A stretch of 64,000 nt of DNA, taken from positions 11,930,791 to 11,994,790 of the forward strand of contig CM037872.1 of assembly GCA_021292105.1 (NCBI GenBank), given 5' to 3'. The stretch comes from Anadara kagoshimensis. Taxonomy: Eukaryota; Mollusca; Bivalvia; Arcoida; Arcidae. This document shows, piece by piece, positions 10,350 to 23,444 of the stretch; within the stretch, counting starts at the first letter, position 1; the number at the start of each line of letters is the position of its first letter. Made by a program: the position numbers and the translations under genes. The notes beneath the pieces are model-generated. The model worked only from the letters and a program-made list of their open reading frames with translations, did not search any database and had not been told where the DNA came from.

Positions 10350-12192
10350 CACGTGTCTTTCTTATTTGAATATAAAATTGATTAATTTTAGATTTTATTC
10401 CGAAAATTCCAAAGCCATATTTTTCCTAAAATAGTTTTACAACACATGTTCGTTATATTCATATTTTTAAACTACGAATAAGTATAAATAAAAGATTATC
10501 AACAAGTATATAAAATACTACAAATCCAAAAAAAGGAAAATATACGCAGAATATATAGGAAATATGAAAAAGTAAAATTGTACACATTTGATAAATTGTA
10601 GTGACAAACTCAGAAGTAGTATACCTACACAATAACGGGTAATCTGTAGACAGACATAATACACCCTGTTTACGTGTTACTACCTCGCTCTACAAAAAAT
10701 ACACTGCTTTGCCCAGTGGACGTTAAACGCGTCATACACTGGATGTATTTTCACATCAAACTCTTAAAACTTGTGTACACATATTAAATCAAAACATATA
10801 TCGCGATAACCATTGCAAAATGAGGTGCATTACTACACAGATATTAATTCAAAATTAACCAACATTTAATGAATAGGAAAAAATACTATTTAAAAAAACA
10901 AAAATCCATTAATGTTGTTCACCGTTTACTAGTAACCAAGTAGCTGCCATCTCTGGGACGTAATACATAACCATGATGTGAAAGAAGCATTTTGTCCAAA
11001 CCATTTGAATATATTGGACAATCTTACTTTAAAATAATTAAACTGAACTTTTTAAAATAAATAATTACTTAAAAAAACCATTAAAAAAACCCCAAAAAAA
11101 ACTATTTCAAACATAGAATCGTTAGTTTGACAAAATCCAGAATTTAAAAAAAAATATATATAATCATTTATACGTATGGAGTTAAAGTACTTTAAACTTG
11201 AAGTAAGGATATCTTGCATACCATAAATATTGACAAAAAGTCAAATAAAAATATTTCCAAAAACAAAGTTTTTTGTTAATCTTAACACTGCCAAAACTAT
11301 ATCAAAAATACATTTTCAAAGGAAATTGAAGAAATTATCATTTTGTATGTTAAGAAGATAAAAGTAATTACAAATTTGACCAACAAAATGACAGAATACT
11401 TACAGAAGAATATTTTTCCAAAAGAAAAAAACATAATATTTTAAATGTTCCTTTTGATATAAAGAGCTCATTTTGATCTATACCTTTCTGCAATTTCATT
11501 AACTGTTTTAACGATCCATTTTGTAAGACCTTCCCGTATATTGTATTCATTGTCACTTTTTCAGAAGGTTTTATTTTGCTTCTCTGAAATTGTTTTTTTG
11601 AATTCGTCCAAAATGTCCTCAAAAGTCATATATTTAGATCCATTCAGGTAGAAGTAGTTCAATACTGATTTTTCAAGTGCTTCTTCTGAAATGTCGTAGT
11701 TATCATTGTTATGGTGTAGTTCCAATCTAGGGTTGTTTTCACAAATGCTAAGGGTTTCTCTGAAATTTTCCAATGTTTTGGTTTTGCAATTTCACTTGTA
11801 TTTAAAGCGTTTACAGTCTGACTGCTGTTAATTATATTGGATTTGTCCTTCAAAATTTCAAGTTCTTTCATTACTCTTTGGAATTTATCCTCCATGTTGG
11901 AAAGTTTAAATTTGAGTTCTTCCACTGTTTTGGTAAGATATTCCTGCTCCTTTCTTATGAGATAGTTTGACAGTCTTCTCGAATCCCTCAATTTTTGTGA
12001 TGGCGATTTTGTTTTCTTTTGGTCACAGCTTTTTACCAAATGCCGTGTATGGCCACAGTTGAAACATTTCCAAATAAACATCTTGCAAACAAATTGGCTC
12101 GTGATCGTCTAGAAAACAAATGTTGTGCAATCCGTGGTAACAGAATGGCTCATCCTGGTCACGGCACCAAATCACGATTGTTAAAGTCTCTG
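10350..12192 (-). mobile_element. Internal region 4
   Basis: 1843 bp. Primer site and gag-like ORF are in the same order as in the other units. Confidence 0.85.
11468..12081 (-). pseudogene. gag-like ORF, unit 4 (one or few frameshifts)
   Basis: From the ATG at 12079-12081 the frame is open through the knuckle and coiled coil to about residue 105 (NTSEIAKPKHWK), where a one-base loss changes frame; it ends at 11659 after 140 codons. The normal frame resumes in a second piece (11561-11773). Confidence 0.78.
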
Positions 12193-12613
12193 TGTAACAA
12201 TAACCAAATCGTTGATTGTGTAAAATGCTACTTTTATTCTAGATGTAAAACTATAAAGAGGTGTACAATATACTTTACTGATGATACAGAGTGGCTCTCC
12301 AACTCTCTCTCCAGCTAATGGGTAATCCTATTAGTCTTGTCCAGAGGGTAGTCTCTATCTGACTCTCACATTCCAATACACCTCATATATATACCGAACA
12401 TGTGCTGTATTAATTTTCTTTGGTCTTTGAAATTTGATAAGCTGGCCAAATTTGGTTTCAGCTTACCAGATCATCATTTCTCATTATCAGTACATGATGT
12501 GTTTATATAACTTCCCAGGATTGATTATAACATGTAAAGATAAGTAGAATTTAATGTCCCTACTATCTAAATAACCAAAATTCCAAAGCCATGTTTTCCC
12601 TAATATTGTTACA
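12193..12613 (-). repeat. LTR 5
   Basis: 421 bp; TG/CA ends intact. Confidence 0.85.
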
Positions 12614-14464
12614 CACGTGTCTTTCTTATTTGAAATATAAATGATTAATTTTAGATTTTTATTTCGAAAATTCCAAAGCCATATTTTTCCTAAAAAATAG
12701 TTTTTACAACACATGTTCGTATATTCATATTTTTAAACTACGAATAAGTATAAATAAAAAGATTATACAAACAAGTATATAAAATACTACAAATACCAAA
12801 AAAGGAAAATATACGCAAGAATATATAGGAAATATGAAAAAGTAAAATTGTACACATTTGATAAATTGTAGTGACAACTCAGAGTAGTATAAACCTACAC
12901 AATAACGGGTAATCTGGTAGACAGACATAATACACCCTGTTTACGTGTTACATACTTCGCTCTACAAAAAATACACTGCTTGGCCAGTGACGTTAAACGC
13001 GTCATACACTGGATGTATTTTTCACATCAAACTCTTAAAAACCTTGTGTACACATATTAAATCAAAACATATATCGCGATAACCATTGCAAAATGAGGTG
13101 CATTACTACACAGATATTAATTCAAAATTAAACCAACATTTAATGAATAGGAAAAAAATACTATTTAAAAAAACAACAAATCCATTAATGTTGTTCACCG
13201 TTTACTAGTAACCAAGTAGCTGCCATCTCTGGGACGTAATACATAAACCATGATGTGAAAGAAAGCATTTTGTCCAAACCTTTGAATATATGGACAATCT
13301 TACTTTAAAATAATTAAACTGAACTTTTAAATAAATAATTACTTAAAAAAACCATTAAAAAAAACCCACCAAAAAAAACTATTTCAAACATAGAATCGTT
13401 AGTTTGACAAAATCCAGAATTTAAAAAAAAAATATATATCATTTATACTATGGAGTTAAAGTACTTTAACTTGAAGTAAGGATATCTTGCATACCATAAA
13501 TATTGACAAAAAGTCAAATAAAAATATTTCCAAAAAACAAAGTTTTTGTTAATCTTAACACTGCCAAAACTATATCAAAAATACATTTTCAAAGGAAATT
13601 GAAGAAATTATCATTTTGTATGTTAAGAAGATAAAAATGTAATTACAAATTTGACCAACAAAAATGACAGAATACTTACAGAAGAATATTTTTCCAAAAG
13701 AAAAAAACATAATATTTTAAATGTTCCTTTTGATATGAAGAAGCTCATTTGATCTATACCTTTCTGCAATTTCATTAACTGTTTTAACGAATCCATTTTG
13801 TAAGACCTTCCCGTATATTGTATTCATTGTCACTTTTTCAGAAGGTTTTATTTTGCTTCTCTGAAATTGTTTTTTGAATTCGTCCAAAATGTCCTTAAAA
13901 GTCATATATTTAGATCCATTCAGGTAGAAGTAGTTCAATACTGATTTTTCAAGTGCTTCTTCTGAAATGTCGTAGTTATCATTGTTATGGTGTAGTTCCA
14001 ATCTAGGGTTGTTTTCACAAATGCTAAGGGTTTCTCTGAAATTTTTCAAATGTTTTGGTTTTGCAATTTCACTTGTATTTAAAGCGTTTACAGTCTGACT
14101 GCTGTTAATTATATTGGATTTGTCCTTCAAAATTTCAAGTTCTTTCATACTCTTTGGAATTATCCTCCATGTTGGAAAGTTTAAATTGAGTTCTTCCACT
14201 GTTTGGTAAGATATTCCTGCTCCTTTCTTATGAGATAGTTGACAGTCCTTCTCGAATCCCTCAATTTTTGTGATGGCGATTTTGTTTTCTTTTGGTCACA
14301 GCTTTTTACCAAATGCCGTGTATGGCCACAGTTGAAACATTTCCAAATAAACATCTTGCAAAACAAATTGGCTCGTGATCGTCTAGAAAACAAATGTTGT
14401 GCAATCCGTGGTAACAGAATGGCTCATCCTGGTCACGGCACCAAATCAACGATTGTTAAGTCTC
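12614..14464 (-). mobile_element. Internal region 5
   Basis: 1851 bp; fewer indels than units 2-3. Confidence 0.85.
13745..14354 (-). pseudogene. gag-like ORF, unit 5 (frameshifted)
   Basis: Two overlapping frames cover the ORF: knuckle and early coil in 14181-14393, and the remainder in 13717-14199. A one-base loss near the stop also extends the C-terminus to SNELLHIKRNI. Confidence 0.75.
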
Positions 14465-14887
14465 TGTAACAATATAACCAAATCGTTGATTGTGTAAAAT
14501 GCTACTTTTATTCTAGATGTAAAACTATAAGAGGTGTACAATATACTTTACTGATGATACAGAGTGGCTCTCCAACTCTCTCTCCAGCTAATGGGTAATC
14601 CCTATTAGTCTTGTCCAGAGGGTAGTCTCTATCTGACTCTCACATTCCAATACACCTCATATATATACCGAACATGTGCTGTATTAATTTTCTTTGGTCT
14701 TTGAAATTTGATAAGCTGGCCAAATTTGGTTTCAGCTTACCAGATCATCATTTCTCATATCAGTACATGATGTGTTTATATAACTTCCCAGGATTGATTA
14801 TAACATGTAAAGATAAGTAGAATTTAATGTCCCTACTATCTAAATAACCAAAAATTCCAAAGCCATGTTTTCCCTAATATTGTTACA
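14465..14887 (-). repeat. LTR 6
   Basis: 423 bp; the spacer before it has lost two bases (TCTCTGTAAC). Confidence 0.85.
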
Positions 14888-16711
14888 CACGTGTCTTTCT
14901 TATTTGAAATATAAAATTGATTAATTAAGATTTTATTCCGAAAATTCCAAAGCCATATTTTCCTAAAATATTTTTACAACACATGTTCGTATATTCATAT
15001 TTTTAAACTACGAATAAGTATAAATAAAAAGATTATACAAACAAGTATATAAAATACTACAAATACCAAAAAAAGGAAAATATACGCAAGAATATATAGG
15101 AAATATGAAAAAGTAAAATTGTACACATTTGATAAATTGTAGTGACAAACTCAGAAGTAGTATAAACCTACACAATAACGGGTAATCTGGTAGACAGACA
15201 TAATACACCTGTTTACGTGTTACATACTTCGCTCTACAAAAAAATACACTGCTTTGCCAGTGGACGTTAAACGCGTCATACACTGGATGTATTTTCACAT
15301 CAACTCTTAAAAACTTGTGTACACATATTAAAATCAAAACATATATCGCGATAACCATTGCAAAATGAGGTGCATTACTACACAGATATTAATTCAAAAT
15401 TAAACCAACATTTAATGAATAGAAAAAATACTATTTAAAAAAAACAACAAATCCATTAATGTTGTTCACCGTTTACTAGTAACCAAGTAGCTGCCATCTC
15501 TGGGACGTAATACATAAACCATTATGTACAAGAAGCATTTTGTCCAAACCATTTGAATATATTGGACAATCTTACTTTAAAATAATTAACTGAACTTTTT
15601 AAAATAAATAATACTTAAAAAAACCATTAAAAAACCCCCAAAAAAAACTATTTCAAACATAGAATCGTTAGTTTGACAAAATCCAGAATTTTAAAAATAT
15701 ATATATCATTTATACGTATGGAGTTAAAGTACTTTAACTTGAAGTAAGGATATCTTGCATACCATAAAATTGACAAAAGTCAAATAAAAATATTTCCAAA
15801 AACAGTTTTTTGGTTAATCTTAACACTGCCAAACTATATCAAAAATACTTTTCAAAGGAATTGAAGAAATTATCATTTTGTATGTTTAAGAATAAAATGT
15901 AATTACAAATTTGACCACAAAATGACAAATACTTACAGAAGAATATTTTTCCAAAAAGAAAAAAAACATAATATTTTAAATGTTCCTTTTGATATGAAAA
16001 GCTCATTTTGATCTATACCTTTCTGCAATTTCATTACTGTTTTTAACGAATCCATTTTGTAAGACCTTCCCGATATTGTATTCATTGTCACTTTTTCAGA
16101 AGGTTTATTTTGCTTCTCTGAAATTGTTTTTTGAATTCGTCCAAATGTCCTCAAAGTCATATATTTAGATCCATCAGGTAGAAGTAGTTCAATACTGATT
16201 TTTCAATGCTTCTTCTGAATGTCGTAGTTATCATTGTTATGGTGTAGTTCAATCTAGGGTTGTTTCACAATGCTAAGGTTTCTCTGAAATTTTCCAATGT
16301 TTTGGTTTTGCAATTTCACTTGTATTTAAAGCGTTTACAGTCTGACTGCTGTTAATTATATTGGATTTGTCCTTCAAAATTTCAAGTTCTTCATTACTCT
16401 TTGGAATTTATCCTCCATGTTGGAAAGTTTTAAATTTGAGTTTCTTCCACTGTTTTGGTAAGATATTCCTGCTCCTTTCTTATGAGATAGTTTGACAGTC
16501 TTCTCGAATCCCTCAATTTTTGTGATGGCGATTTTGTTTTCTTTTGGTCACAGCTTTTTACAAATGCCGTGTATGGCCACAGTTGAAATTTCCAAATAAC
16601 ATCTTGCAAAACAATTGGCTCGTGATCGTCTAGAAAACAATGTTGTGCAATCCGTGGTAACAGATGGCTCATCCTGGTCCGGCACCAAATCAACGATTGT
16701 TAAAGTCTCTG
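14888..16711 (-). mobile_element. Internal region 6
   Basis: 1824 bp. A one-base loss here opens a 116-codon hydrophobic minus-strand frame (15008-15358) that is only 66 codons and without ATG in the clean units; I do not treat it as a gene. Confidence 0.85.
16003..16602 (-). pseudogene. gag-like ORF, unit 6 (frameshifted)
   Basis: Multiple short deletions, including one within the knuckle segment, disrupt the frame. Confidence 0.75.
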
Positions 16712-17132
16712 TGTAACAATATACCAAATCGTTGATTGTGTAAAATGCTACTTTTATCTAGATGTAAACTATAAAGAGGTGTACAATATACTTTACTGAT
16801 GATACAGAGTGGCTCTCCACTCTCTCTCCAGCTAATGGGTAATCCCTATTAGTCTTGTCCAGAGGGTAGTCTCTATCTGACTCTCACATTCCAATACACC
16901 TCATATATATACCGAACATGTGCTGTATTAATTTTCTTTGGTCTTTGAAATTTGATAAGCTGGCCAAATTTGGTTTCAGCTTACCAGATCATCATTTCTC
17001 ATTATCAGTACATGATGTGTTTATATAACTTCCCAGGATTGATTATAACATGTAAAGATAAGTAGAATTTAATGTCCCTACTATCTAAATAACCAAAAAA
17101 TTCCAAGCCATGTTTTCCCTAATATTGTTACA
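16712..17132 (-). repeat. LTR 7
   Basis: 421 bp; TG/CA ends intact. Confidence 0.85.
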
Positions 17133-18981
17133 CACGTGTCTTTCTTATTTGAATATAAAATTGATTAATTTTAGATTTTATTCCGAAAATTCAAAGCCAT
17201 ATTTTCCTAAAAAGTTTTACAACACATGTTCGTATATTCATATTTTTAAACTACGAATAAGTATAAATAAAAAGATTATACAAACAAGTATATAAAATAC
17301 TACAAATACCAAAAAAGGAAAATATACGCAAGAATATATAGGAAATGAAAAAGTAAAATTGTACACATTTGATAAATTGTAGTGACAAACTCAGAAGTAG
17401 TATAAACCTACACAATAACGGGTAATCTGGTAGACAGACATAATACACCCTGTTTACGTGTTACATACTTCGCTCTACAAAAATACACTGCTTTGCCAGT
17501 GGACGTTAAACGCGTCATACACTGGATGTATTTTCACATCAAACTCTTAAAAACTTGTGTACACATATTAAATCAACATATATCGCGATAACCATTGCAA
17601 AATGAGGTGCATTACTACACAGATATTAATTCAAAATTAACCAACATTTAATGAATAGGAAAAATACTATTTAAAAAAACAACAAATCCATTAATGTTGT
17701 TCACCGTTTACTAGTAACCAAGTAGCTGCCATCTCTGGGACGTAATACATAAACCATGATGTGAAAGAAGCATTTTGTCCAAACCATTTTGAATATATTG
17801 GACAACCTTACTTTAAAATAATTAAACTGAACTTTTTAAAATAAATAATTACTTAAAAAAACCATTAAAAAAACCCACCAAAAAAAAACTATTTCAAACA
17901 TAGAATCGTTAGTTTGACAAAATCCAGAATTGTAAAAAAAAAATATATATATTTATACGTATGGAGTTAAAGTACTTTAAACTTGAAGTAAGGATATCTT
18001 GCATACCATAAATATTGACAAAAAGTCAAATAAAAATATTTCCAAAAACAAAGTTTTTGTTAATCTTAACACTGCCAAAACTATATCAAAAATACATTTT
18101 CAAAGGAAATTGAAGAAATTATCATTTTGTATGTTAAGAAGATAAAAATGTAATTACAAATTTGACCAACAAAAATGACAGAATACTTACAGAAGAATAT
18201 TTTTCCAAAAGAAAAAAACATAATATTTTAAATGTTCCTTTTGATATGAAAGAGCTCATTTTGATCTATACCTTTCTGCAATTTCATTAACTGTTTTAAA
18301 ATCCATTTTGTAAGACCTTCCCGTATATTGTATTCATTGTCACTTTTTCAGAAGGTTTTATTTTGCTTCTCTGAAATTGTTTTTTGAATTCGTCCAAAAT
18401 GTCCTCAAAAGTCATATATTTAGATCCATTCAGGTAGAAGTAGTTCAATACTGATTTTTAAGTGCTTCTTCTGAAATGTCGTAGTTATCATTGTTATGGT
18501 GTAGTTCCAATCTAGGGTTGTTTTCACAAATGCTAAGGGTTTCTCTGAAATTTTCCAAATGTTTTGGTTTTGCAATTTCACTTGTATTTAAAGCGTTTAC
18601 AGTCTGACTGCTGTTAATTATATTGGATTTGTCCTTCAAAATTTCAAGTTCTTTCATTACTCTTTGGAATTTATCCTCCATGTTGGAAAGTTTAAATTTG
18701 AGTTCTTCCACTGTTTTGGTAAGATATTCCTGCTCCTTTCTTATGAGATAGTTTGACAGTCTTCTCGAATCCCTCAATTTTTGTGATGGCGATTTTGTTT
18801 TCTTTTGGTCACAGCTTTTTACCAAATGCCGTGTATGGCCACAGTTGAAAACATTTCCAAATAAACATCTTGCAAAACAAATTGGCTCGTGATCGTCTAG
18901 AAAACAAATGTTGTGCAATCCGTGGTAACAGAATGGCTCATCCTGGTCACGGCACCAAATCAACGATTGTTAAAGTCTCTG
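17133..18981 (-). mobile_element. Internal region 7
   Basis: 1849 bp and much cleaner than units 1-6. It shares the variants CAACCTTAC and AATTGTAAA with internal region 9, not with region 8. Confidence 0.85.
18256..18868 (-). pseudogene. gag-like ORF, unit 7 (+1 and downstream frameshifts)
   Basis: An extra A just before the knuckle (TTGAAAACATTTCC against TTGAAACATTTCC elsewhere) fuses the upstream Cys/His-rich frame to the knuckle frame, giving an open frame at 18445-18963 with C-x-F-N-C style spacing altered (NVFNCGHTRHLVKSC). A one-base loss after SEEAL then ends it early (SEEALKNQY). The rest of the C-terminus is present out of frame. Confidence 0.75.
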
Positions 18982-19406
18982 TGTAACAATATAACCAAAT
19001 CGTTGATTGTGTAAAATGCTACTTTTATTCTAGATGTAAAACTATAAAGAGGTGTACAATATACTTTACTGATGATACAGAGTGGCTCTCCAACTCTCTC
19101 TCCAGCTAATGGGTAATCCCTATTAGTCTTGTCCAGAGGGTAGTCTCTATCTGACTCTCACATTCCAATACACCTCATATATATACCGAACATGTGCTGT
19201 ATTAATTTTCTTTGGTCTTTGAAATTTGATAAGCTGGCCAAATTTGGTTTCAGCTTACCAGATCATCATTTCTCATTATCAGTACATGATGTGTTTATAT
19301 AACTTCCCAGGATTGATTATAACATGTAAAGATAAGTAGAATTTAATGTCCCTACTATCTAAATAACCAAAAATTCCAAAGCCATGTTTTCCCTAATATT
19401 GTTACA
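18982..19406 (-). repeat. LTR 8
   Basis: 425 bp, clean copy. Confidence 0.88.
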
Positions 19407-21268
19407 CACGTGTCTTTCTTATTTGAAATATAAAATTGATTAATTTTAGATTTTATTCCGAAAATTCCAAAGCCATATTTTCCTAAAAATAGTTTTACAA
19501 CACATGTTCGTATATTCATATTTTTAAACTACGAATAAGTATAAATAAAAAGATTATACAAACAAGTATATAAAATACTACAAATACCAAAAAAAGGAAA
19601 ATATACGCAAGAATATATAGGAAATATGAAAAAGTAAAATTGTACACATTTGATAAATTGTAGTGACAAACTCAGAAGTAGTATAAACCTACACAATAAC
19701 GGGTAATCTGGTAGACAGACATAATACACCCTGTTTACGTGTTACATACTTCGCTCTACAAAAAATACACTGCTTTGCCAGTGGACGTTAAACGCGTCAT
19801 ACACTGGATGTATTTTCACATCAAACTCTTAAAAACTTGTGTACACATATTAAATCAAAACATATATCGCGATAACCATTGCAAAATGAGGTGCATTACT
19901 ACACAGATATTAATTCAAAATTAAACCAACATTTAATGAATAGGAAAAAATACTATTTAAAAAAAACAACAAATCCATTAATGTTGTTCACCGTTTACTA
20001 GTAACCAAGTAGCTGCCATCTCTGGGACGTAATACATAAACCATGATGTGAAAGAAGCATTTTGTCCAAACCATTTGAATATATTGGACAATCTTACTTT
20101 AAAATAATTAAACTGAACTTTTTAAAATAAATAATTACTTAAAAAAACCATTAAAAAAACCCACCAAAAAAAACTATTTCAAACATAGAATCGTTAGTTT
20201 GACAAAATCCAGAATGTTAAAAAAAAATATATATATCATTTATACGTATGGAGTTAAAGTACTTTAAACTTGAAGTAAGGATATCTTGCATACCATAAAT
20301 ATTGACAAAAAGTCAAATAAAAATATTTCCAAAAACAAAGTTTTTGTTAATCTTAACACTGCCAAAACTATATCAAAAATACATTTTCAAAGGAAATTGA
20401 AGAAATTATCATTTTGTATGTTAAGAAGATAAAAATGTAATTACAAATTTGACCAACAAAAATGACAGAATACTTACAGAAGAATATTTTTCCAAAGAAA
20501 AAACATAATATTTTAAATGTTCCTTTTGATATGAAAGAGCTCATTTTGATCTATACCTTTCTGCAATTTCATTAACTGTTTTAACGAATCCATTTTGTAA
20601 GACCTTCCCGTATATTGTATTCATTGTCACTTTTTCAGAAGGTTTTATTTTGCTTCTCTGAAATTGTTTTTTGAATTCGTCCAAAATGTCCTCAAAAGTC
20701 ATATATTTAGATCCATTCAGGTAGAAGTAGTTCAATACTGATTTTTCAAGTGCTTCTTCTGAAATGTCGTAGTTATCATTGTTATGGTGTAGTTCCAATC
20801 TAGGGTTGTTTTCACAAATGCTAAGGGTTTCTCTGAAATTTTCCAAATGTTTTGGTTTTGCAATTTCACTTGTATTTAAAGCGTTTACAGTCTGACTGCT
20901 GTTAATTATATTGGATTTGTCCTTCAAAATTTCAAGTTCTTTCATTACTCTTTGGAATTTATCCTCCATGTTGGAAAGTTTAAATTTGAGTTCTTCCACT
21001 GTTTTGGTAAGATATTCCTGCTCCTTTCTTATGAGATAGTTTGACAGTCTTCTCGAATCCCTCAATTTTTGTGATGGCGATTTTGTTTTCTTTTGGTCAC
21101 AGCTTTTTACCAAATGCCGTGTATGGCCACAGTTGAAACATTTCCAAATAAACATCTTGCAAAACAAATTGGCTCGTGATCGTCTAGAAAACAAATGTTG
21201 TGCAATCCGTGGTAACAGAATGGCTCATCCTGGTCACGGCACCAAATCAACGATTGTTAAAGTCTCTG
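19407..21268 (-). mobile_element. Internal region 8 (intact gag-like ORF)
   Basis: 1862 bp. It differs from region 9 by only a handful of substitutions and short A/T-run length changes. On the minus strand, downstream of the ORF, about 1.1 kb is AT-rich with no frame that has an ATG and recognisable features. A degenerate echo of the LTR edge (ATTCCAAAGCCATATTTTCC) lies about 60 bp inside. Confidence 0.88.
20541..21155 (-). CDS. gag-like zinc-knuckle ORF, unit 8 (intact, 204 codons)
   Basis: Identical in protein to the unit 9 copy; see 22830-23444 for the domain description. The start chosen is the first ATG (21153-21155); 13 more codons are open upstream but contain no ATG. The stop is TGA at 20541-20543. 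Confidence 0.75.
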   Translation of the reverse strand: MFIWKCFNCGHTRHLVKSCDQKKTKSPSQKLRDSRRLSNYLIRKEQEYLTKTVEELKFKLSNMEDKFQRVMKELEILKDKSNIINSSQTVNALNTSEIAKPKHLENFRETLSICENNPRLELHHNNDNYDISEEALEKSVLNYFYLNGSKYMTFEDILDEFKKQFQRSKIKPSEKVTMNTIYGKVLQNGFVKTVNEIAERYRSK

Positions 21269-21692
21269 TGTAACAATATAACCAAATCGTTGATTGTGTA
21301 AAATGCTACTTTTATTCTAGATGTAAAACTATAAAGAGGTGTACAATATACTTTACTGATGATACAGAGTGGCTCTCCAACTCTCTCTCCTCTAATGGGT
21401 AATCCCTATTAGTCTTGTCCAGAGGGTAGTCTCTATCTGACTCTCACATTCCAATACACCTCATATATATACCGAACATGTGCTGTATTAATTTTCTTTG
21501 GTCTTTGAAATTTGATAAGCTGGCCAAATTTGGTTTCAGCTTACCAGATCATCATTTCTCATTATCAGTACATGATGTGTTTATATAACTTCCCAGGATT
21601 GATTATAACATGTAAAGATAAGTAGAATTTAATGTCCCTACTATCTAAATAACCAAAAATTCCAAAGCCATGTTTTCCCTAATATTGTTACA
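21269..21692 (-). repeat. LTR 9
   Basis: 424 bp, clean. It has TCTCTCCTCTAATGG where most LTRs have TCTCTCCAGCTAATGG. Confidence 0.88.
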
Positions 21693-21698
21693 CACGTG

Positions 21699-21710
21699 TC
21701 TTTCTTATTT
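21699..21710 (-). other. Candidate polypurine tract of unit 9
   Basis: The minus strand reads AAATAAGAAAGA, ending a few bases from the LTR edge; CACGTG lies between it and the TG of the LTR. This is the position expected for the plus-strand primer of an LTR element, although the tract is short and not flush with the LTR. It is conserved in nearly all units. Confidence 0.45.
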
Positions 21711-22829
21711 GAAATATAAAATTGATTAATTTTAGATTTTATTCCGAAAATTCCAAAGCCATATTTTCCTAAAAATAGTTTTACAACACATGTTCGTATA
21801 TTTCATATTTTTAAACTACGAATAAGTATAAATAAAAAGATTATACAAACAAGTATATAAAATACTACAAATACCAAAAAAAGGAAAATATACGCAAGAA
21901 TATATAGGAAATATGAAAAAGTAAAATTGTACACATTTGATAAATTGTAGTGACAAACTCAGAAGTAGTATAAACCTACACAATAACGGGTAATCTGGTA
22001 GACAGACATAATACACCCTGTTTACGTGTTACATACTTCGCTCTACAAAAAATACACTGCTTTGCCAGTGGACGTTAAACGCGTCATACACTGGATGTAT
22101 TTTCACATCAAACTCTTAAAAACTTGTGTACACATATTAAATCAAAACATATATCGCGATAACCATTGCAAAATGAGGTGCATTACTACACAGATATTAA
22201 TTCAAAATTAAACCAACATTTAATGAATAGGAAAAAATACTATTTAAAAAAAACAACAAATCCATTAATGTTGTTCACCGTTTACTAGTAACCAAGTAGC
22301 TGCCATCTCTGGGACGTAATACATAAACCATGATGTGAAAGAAGCATTTTGTCCAAACCATTTGAATATATTGGACAACCTTACTTTAAAATAATTAAAC
22401 TGAACTTTTTAAAATAAATAATTACTTAAAAAAACCATTAAAAAAACCCACCAAAAAAAAACTATTTCAAACATAGAATCGTTAGTTTGACAAAATCCAG
22501 AATTGTAAAAAAAAAATATATATAATTTATACGTATGGAGTTAAAGTACTTTAAACTTGAAGTAAGGATATCTTGCATACCATAAATATTGACAAAAAGT
22601 CAAATAAAAATATTTCCAAAAACAAAGTTTTTGTTAATCTTAACACTGCCAAAACTATATCAAAAATACATTTTCAAAGGAAATTGAAGAAATTATCATT
22701 TTGTATGTTAAGAAGATAAAAATGTAATTACAAATTTGACCAACAAAAATGACAGAATACTTACAGAAGAATATTTTTCCAAAAGAAAAAAACATAATAT
22801 TTTAAATGTTCCTTTTGATATGAAAGAGC

Positions 22830-23444
22830 TCATTTTGATCTATACCTTTCTGCAATTTCATTAACTGTTTTAACGAATCCATTTTGTAAGACCTTCCCGT
22901 ATATTGTATTCATTGTCACTTTTTCAGAAGGTTTTATTTTGCTTCTCTGAAATTGTTTTTTGAATTCGTCCAAAATGTCCTCAAAAGTCATATATTTAGA
23001 TCCATTCAGGTAGAAGTAGTTCAATACTGATTTTTCAAGTGCTTCTTCTGAAATGTCGTAGTTATCATTGTTATGGTGTAGTTCCAATCTAGGGTTGTTT
23101 TCACAAATGCTAAGGGTTTCTCTGAAATTTTCCAAATGTTTTGGTTTTGCAATTTCACTTGTATTTAAAGCGTTTACAGTCTGACTGCTGTTAATTATAT
23201 TGGATTTGTCCTTCAAAATTTCAAGTTCTTTCATTACTCTTTGGAATTTATCCTCCATGTTGGAAAGTTTAAATTTGAGTTCTTCCACTGTTTTGGTAAG
23301 ATATTCCTGCTCCTTTCTTATGAGATAGTTTGACAGTCTTCTCGAATCCCTCAATTTTTGTGATGGCGATTTTGTTTTCTTTTGGTCACAGCTTTTTACC
23401 AAATGCCGTGTATGGCCACAGTTGAAACATTTCCAAATAAACAT
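22830..23444 (-). CDS. gag-like zinc-knuckle ORF, unit 9 (intact, 204 codons)
   Basis: The only substantial ORF of the element. Near the N-terminus is a perfect CCHC knuckle, CFNCGHTRHLVKSC (C6, C9, H14, C19; C-x2-C-x4-H-x4-C), the nucleic-acid-binding motif of retroelement Gag proteins. A Lys/Arg-rich stretch follows (QKKTKSPSQK). Residues about 35-90 look like a coiled coil (EQEYLTKTVEELKFKLSNME). An Asn/Ser linker leads to a C-terminal region (about 130-204) with FEDILDEFKK and NTIYGKVLQNGFVKTV, of a helical and possibly winged-helix look; I do not recognise a family. Unlike ordinary Gag the knuckle is N-terminal, and no capsid region is seen, so it may be a remnant or a captured gene. It lies about 110 nt after the LTR, downstream of the primer site, as gag does. 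Stop TGA at 22830-22832; the start is the first ATG. Confidence 0.75.
   Translation of the reverse strand: MFIWKCFNCGHTRHLVKSCDQKKTKSPSQKLRDSRRLSNYLIRKEQEYLTKTVEELKFKLSNMEDKFQRVMKELEILKDKSNIINSSQTVNALNTSEIAKPKHLENFRETLSICENNPRLELHHNNDNYDISEEALEKSVLNYFYLNGSKYMTFEDILDEFKKQFQRSKIKPSEKVTMNTIYGKVLQNGFVKTVNEIAERYRSK

Noticed and set aside
15008..15358. A 116-codon hydrophobic protein in the LTR array
   Set aside because: It depends on a one-base loss present only in unit 6. In the clean units the frame is 66 codons with no ATG and AT-driven Phe/Ile/Tyr composition.
19739..19924. Plus-strand 61-codon frame repeated in units 8 and 9
   Set aside because: Repeated only because the unit is repeated; no ATG-initiated features or domain, and antisense to the element's own strand.
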